Source of the DNA: Cichorium intybus
Taxonomy: Eukaryota > Streptophyta > Magnoliopsida > Asterales > Asteraceae
Direction of reading: 5' to 3'
Length of the DNA stretch: 64,000 nucleotides
Assembly (NCBI GenBank): GCA_023525715.1
Contig: CM042016.1
Location: 85,067,382 to 85,131,381, forward strand
The notes under the pieces were generated by a model. That model worked only from the letters and a program-made list of their open reading frames with translations, searched no databases and had not been told where the DNA came from. Position numbers and translations under genes: made by a program. Shown one piece after another: positions 58,971 to 64,000 of the stretch (position 1 is its first letter; every line of letters begins with the position of its first letter).

Positions 58971-61589
58971 ATTGTAATTTGATATTTGAAACTAATAGTC
59001 TAATATTCGAATTCCATATCTGATACTGCAATAATTAGGGATGAGCAAACACATAGTAAAAGGTATGTTTACTAATAAAATATACGTTATATTTTAAGTA
59101 ACACATAGTAGAAGGTATGTTTCTTTGTGGTAAAAAGTAATTCCGGTTAAATTGTGAGATATGGGTATTCAAGTGATGCTACAATAACAAATTATTTCCT
59201 TTCGAGAAGTACTTCCTAGGTGATTGGTTCTCTTTTGGAGGACAGCAATTAGATTTTTTTCGTCGAATAATTACCTTTTGAAGATAAGTTTCCGTTAAAA
59301 AAACGTCTTATTCCAAACAGCACACACTCTATTGACAAATATTATTATTTGTGCGATGTTGGAAAATATTAGTTTTAGGGGCTGATTTTTCTTTTAGAAA
59401 CATCTACATTTTTTAAATCAAAGTCATAGAATCTTCTACTTATACATTCATTATTAGTATTTTCTGGAATGGTGAATTTTTTAGCAAGTAGAGAAACCTC
59501 ATTCTCAAAATAAATAAATTCATCAAACAAAATAATCAATATATAATCTTTAACACATAACCAATATTGAAAATAGTATCTAGACATTTGTTCAATCACC
59601 TAGTTTGCAACCAGTGGGTTGAAGATGAACAAAAAGAGTTAAATACCAAGAGTTTGCATCTAAAAGTGTGATGTTGAAGCTGAAAGAAACCTGCAACAAA
59701 ATGGAGATTGAGAAGATAACCAAAAAAAACTATTGAAAACACCTATCATAAAAACAATCATATCAAAATGGAGATTGAGAAGATAACCAAAAAAAACTTT
59801 GATGCTATGCAAAAAAGGGGGTATCGAAAATCACTAAAATTTCATTGACATTTAAGTGATAGAATATGAGATCTACAACCATTTGTCCAACTTTTTTATA
59901 AAATGAATAGTCAATATTCCTGTTTCAAAATAGGTTGACTTTACTGCAAAGGCTATCTTGAAAACCACAAATGCTACCAGTTGCATCAGTTCCCAGTCAT
60001 CCATTATTAAGAAATAAAATACATCTACAAAATTAATTTCAAACGAAAAACTTAAATTTACAAACAAAAATTGTAACAGTCATATAGAAAAGGTCATTAT
60101 ACAAATCTTTCAATTCCATTCTTCAAATGTACATCCCATTTCACTATGTAAATAGTTATCTGTAATAATTCATTTGGTAAAAAGTCATTGTCAAACTAAC
60201 CTTGCTCTATAATAATTCATCAGCTAAAAGGAAAAACAGAAATTATATTTGACCTTTTAAAGTTGTGTCCCTTTGGAAAACCCAATTCTGCCATTACCAT
60301 CAATACCATTTCAGTCTTCTCCTTTTTTTCCTGCATATACTTTCAAATAATTTTCAATCCAACAAATATAATGATGGGATGTTACACAAGTCAACTTATT
60401 TTACTTATGATCCGGTAGCAATAAACATAAGTAAATACACACAAGTACATATTAACACTGAAACAGTCAAACATTAACACTAAAACCTAAAACAGTCAAA
60501 CCTAAAACAGTCAAACATTAACACTCACATTATTTTACTTCTGCACGGTTTTTAAAGTAACTAAAACCTAAAACAGTCAAACATTAACACTCACATACAC
60601 GACGTCACATGTGCACAGTGCAGACGCTCACATATGCATATACATACAAAGACAATCAGACAAAAAAACACAAACATACATAGATACAAATACATATAAC
60701 TAAACACGAAAGCCCAAAAATAAAAACGTCAAATTTAAAAAAACAAAAAAAATTACACAAAATTAACACCTACCAAAAACAATAACCAAAATTAAAAAAA
60801 TAGAAAACGGCCAAAAAAAACCATAATTCATTTAATCAAATATTATTCAAATTTTTTTGTTGGTGATCAATAACAATGTACAATCAACTTCGTCTGTTTG
60901 AACCAAAAATACAAACGTACACAATATACTTACCTTCCATGAACAAATCCACTTGAGGTACTTGAAGCTCAACCTTGTTGTTTGAACTACAATTCACAAA
61001 TCAATGGTAGAAACATGCAATAGAGCTAAACCGACAACACAAGTAAAGGACTTAGTTTTCCAAAATGGACCACCCAATCCAAACATAAAGAAACTTACTT
61101 GGTCACTTGGAGCAATATCATGTTGTTTGAACTGAGTATATGGGACAAACCGTTTGAAACAAATCCCAAAAACAAAGTGAAGGTTAAAAAATTAGAAAGT
61201 GATGAAGAGAACACTCTTTAACAAATTGTTCTTAATAGGAAAACATAAGTTATAATTTCTAAATGGAAAACTTATGCTTAACATCCATAGATTTTCAATG
61301 TTTTCTTTTTATAAATCAACCACTAATCCTCTGTTTTCTCTTTGGTTCTTTTTCCACCAACCTATTTTTGTAGAAGTCATATTTGTGACTGCAAGAGACA
61401 TTCAAATATAACTTCTTTTGAGAATACTAACCGCATAACATAATTTTCTTGAGTTGAGTTGGATCTGCAGAATAGACCAAAAATTCAATACTGTAATAGA
61501 AAAAATAAAAGTAGAATGTTATAGTGAAAATATAAATAGAACTACACTTTAGTTTCAAGTTTGCTTTGTATTTCGGATTATAGAATATA
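58971..61589. other. No recognisable gene
   Basis: AT-rich. TAGGGATGAGCAAAC at 59036-59050 resembles a hAT terminal repeat, without a partner. TAAAACCTAAAACAGTCAAAC and nearby sequence repeat several times near 60470-60590. Short frames at 59375-59599 and 59873-60067 (minus) have no recognised domain. Confidence 0.4.
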
Positions 61590-62095
61590 CAATGAATTAT
61601 GGAAAATTTAAAAAAAATTCAAATTATTCAAAATTTTCAAACTTTTAAGATTATTCAATTTTAAAACTTTTAAAACTTTTCAAATTATTCAAATTTCGGA
61701 AATTTTCAAAATTTTCAAAATTTCAAATTTGGTCGAAAATTTTCAAATAATTCAAACTTTTCAAAATCATTCAAATTTTTAGATTTTTCAAAATTTTCAG
61801 ACTTTCCAAATCATTCAAAATTTTCAAAATTTTAAGATTATTCAATTATAAAACTTTTCAAATTATTCAAATTTCCGAACTTTTCAAACTTTTCAAATTA
61901 TTCAAAATTTTCAAATTTTCAAATTTTCAAATTTCGAAAATTTTCAAATTTTTCAAAACCATTAAAAAATTTCAGACTTTTCAAATTATTCAAATTTTCA
62001 AACTTTTCAAATTCTTCAAATTTACGAAATTTTCAAAATTTTAAACTTTTCAAATTATTCAAAATTTTCAAACTTTCTTAATTTATAACTTTTAG
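61590..62095. repeat. Low-complexity TTTTCAAA array
   Basis: ~500 bp made of variants of TTTTCAAA, TTATTCAAA and AAATTTTCAAAC. The TTCAAA motif keeps one orientation throughout. A degenerate minisatellite. Confidence 0.85.
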
Positions 62096-64000
62096 TTATT
62101 AGTATTACAAAATTACAATATGATCATTTAGAGTCTTTCAAAAAGCTTTTCAAAATCCCAGTCTTCTTTTGGAGTATTAAATGTTAAAGCGACAAAAAAT
62201 ACAGCAATGAGCATAAGTAAAAGCTCACACCTTTCCAACTAATAAGTGTAATACAACATCAGAATCTCCATCTCCTTGATGAAAATTCAAAAGAAAACAT
62301 GTAAAAACTCAAAATCAGGTAAATTTGTTAACAAAATAGTTAATTTACCTAAGCCAGAAAGGAGTACCTATATTATCATACATGTTCCATATCAGGTCAT
62401 CCTCTGTCATGGTTCATAATACAACTTAACTAAGCTTTAATCACAAAACAATATTAATAAACTCTTGAATGAAATAAAATCAACATCCAGAAATTTAAGT
62501 AAATGTTGTAAAAAGCAAATTTCAACAAATAATTAAAAAATTAGGAAAAAAAATCAACAACTTAGTTATAAAAATTAGGTCCTTAAAGTAGGATGCCATA
62601 ATAAACATATAAATGAATATACAATGCTACTTTTTGCATATACCTCTAATCAATCGCAATAGCTTTAAGCTTGGAGAAAGATGAATGAGCATAGTTAGTG
62701 ATTACTAACCATTGTAGGTAATTACAACCTTCTATGTATTTGGTTAGTACAAAAGTACATGAAACCCGTTAGACATGTGCTATGGTGATAAAATATAATT
62801 ATGTGACCTTTAATAATGAAAATCAGATAATTAATTCGTACCTGGCTTCCCACTTTTCACTGTATCATAAATCAGCTTTAATACCACAAAAATGCATCAA
62901 AAACATTTTCTCCACATTATGATAATGATAATTATGAACATTTATTAAGTCATGAATTACCTTCGGATGATTGCAGAGCTTCTATAGGGCAGTTATGTAA
63001 GCCATAATTTTTTGTTTGTTTTACATCTTCAACAATTGCTTTTTTTTACCTACAGTCATGTGTGTTCAAATGTCGAATCTTAGAACATTATCAATACACA
63101 TATGAAAAACAGCAAATTGGAAAAGTGGAAGTCATAGATGACATATATGTAGTTGTTCTTAGAAAAATACAAAATGGTAATAGCTTTCAGAAACTCAAAA
63201 TCTATGGTAAAATCGTCAATCTGCTATTCGAATATGGAAACAGAAACTCAAAATCAGTAGTATATTAGTGTGTTTAACATAAACTTTAACTATCAATGTA
63301 GTGGATGCTAATTAAAAATAAAAAGAGTAAAAATCAACTCATACCTTGAGAGTGGTTGAAGGCGGCATTGGGTGGTTCAGGTGATGACACCTATGGCGAT
63401 AGGTGGTAGAAGGCGGCACCACCACCATAACTTTCATTTAAGGTATATTCAAAACAAGTTCAAAGTTCAAAATGAAATATGAAAAAATAGATGAACATAA
63501 CCAACATAAGATTCTTCAAACCTCATAAAAATTCTTATCTGCATACATAAAAACCCTTCCTCTCCTAAATTTCTTTGAGACATTTTGTCAAGCACTTGCG
63601 TGGCATGTTCTACCAACCTGGGAAAAATAACCAACTTATAAGAACAAACCTAAATGCAAAAAATAACTATTAATTTCATGAACCTTAAAATCTAAAGAAT
63701 GAAGAGCTTCAGTGAATTCAGACCCAAAAATGTTCTCATCAAGAAGAAATTCTGCAATTTATGCATCGTGTTTGTAGAAAACGATGGGACCTGACAAAAT
63801 TTTCAGCAAAAATGGATTAAGGATTTTGATTCTAGAATTAATCGAGAAGTATTCAGAACAGTAATCAGGGATCAGATCTATGCATACCAGGAGCAGTAGC
63901 AGTGCCGAGACTCACTGTAATTTCAAAAGAAAAATCCAGAAATTAGGGTTTATATTAACAAAGAAATAAAGGTTCGAAAAACAGAGTAAATAAGCTTATT
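62096..64000. other. No recognisable gene
   Basis: AT-rich with short frames only (for example 63062-63268 plus). The minus strand at 63510-63620 has a locally coding-like stretch (MSQRNLGEEGF) that could be an exon of a gene continuing to the right. I cannot identify it. Confidence 0.35.

Noticed and set aside
59036..59050. hAT element starting TAGGGATGAGC
   Set aside because: No inverted partner, target duplication or transposase nearby; left as a note only.

Overview
This is plant nuclear DNA, most likely from a dicot. It contains Ty1/copia and Ty3/gypsy retrotransposons with plant Met-tRNA primer sites, hAT, Mutator-like and MITE DNA elements, tRNA-derived SINEs, very long (TA)n tracts, and one single-exon gene for a secreted basic 7S globulin-like protein. 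The style of the gag and chromodomain reading frames reminds me of Asteraceae (sunflower/lettuce family). That is recall, not proof. Apart from the one host gene at 20557-21870 (minus), nearly everything recognisable is transposable-element DNA in layers.

Layout. 1-6822: decayed DNA-transposon material, with a duplicated ~365 bp block, a Mutator-like N-terminal fragment, a minisatellite, a MITE with a 9 bp target duplication, and the start of a hAT transposase. 6823-19187: a truncated minus-strand copia element split by a 7.7 kb Ty3 element (9926-17656, TSD GTTTT) whose LTRs are near-identical but whose coding region is dead. 19188-25900: a duplicated block carrying a SINE, the globulin-like gene, a TRIM-like miniature retroelement, and a Ty3 LTR fragment. 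25900-38434: a gag-only copia-type element interrupted by a complete related element (29086-36516, TSD GATGC) and by a solo LTR (37414-38123, TSD CTTTC). 38435-44598: an LTR-like piece, a GRF zinc-finger pseudogene and a decayed copia element. 45541-54237: (TA)n with a fold-back element, then a minus-strand chromodomain Ty3 element. 55031-58464: a train of four fold-back elements separated by (TA)n. 58465-64000: AT-rich DNA with tandem repeats and no recognisable gene.

Most interesting observations. (1) The gag-only elements carry five copies of a hairpin with a conserved 21-22 nt loop and compensating stem changes, plus five copies of a second two-hairpin module. Both look like conserved RNA structures in a non-autonomous retroelement. 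(2) The gag start codons of both elements sit directly behind a 3' splice-site-like AG, with a 5' splice-site-like sequence in the LTR, so some hairpins would lie in an intron present only in genomic-length RNA. (3) The Ty3 element at 46183-54237 has a 67 nt GT-AG segment between gag and protease whose removal restores the reading frame. (4) Three Ty3-type LTRs carry unrelated tandem hairpin arrays about 60 nt upstream of the same conserved LTR box. (5) Palindromes built on GCGACGC or GCGCCGC recur in different LTR families.

All calls come from reading the sequence. No similarity search, folding or expression data were available.
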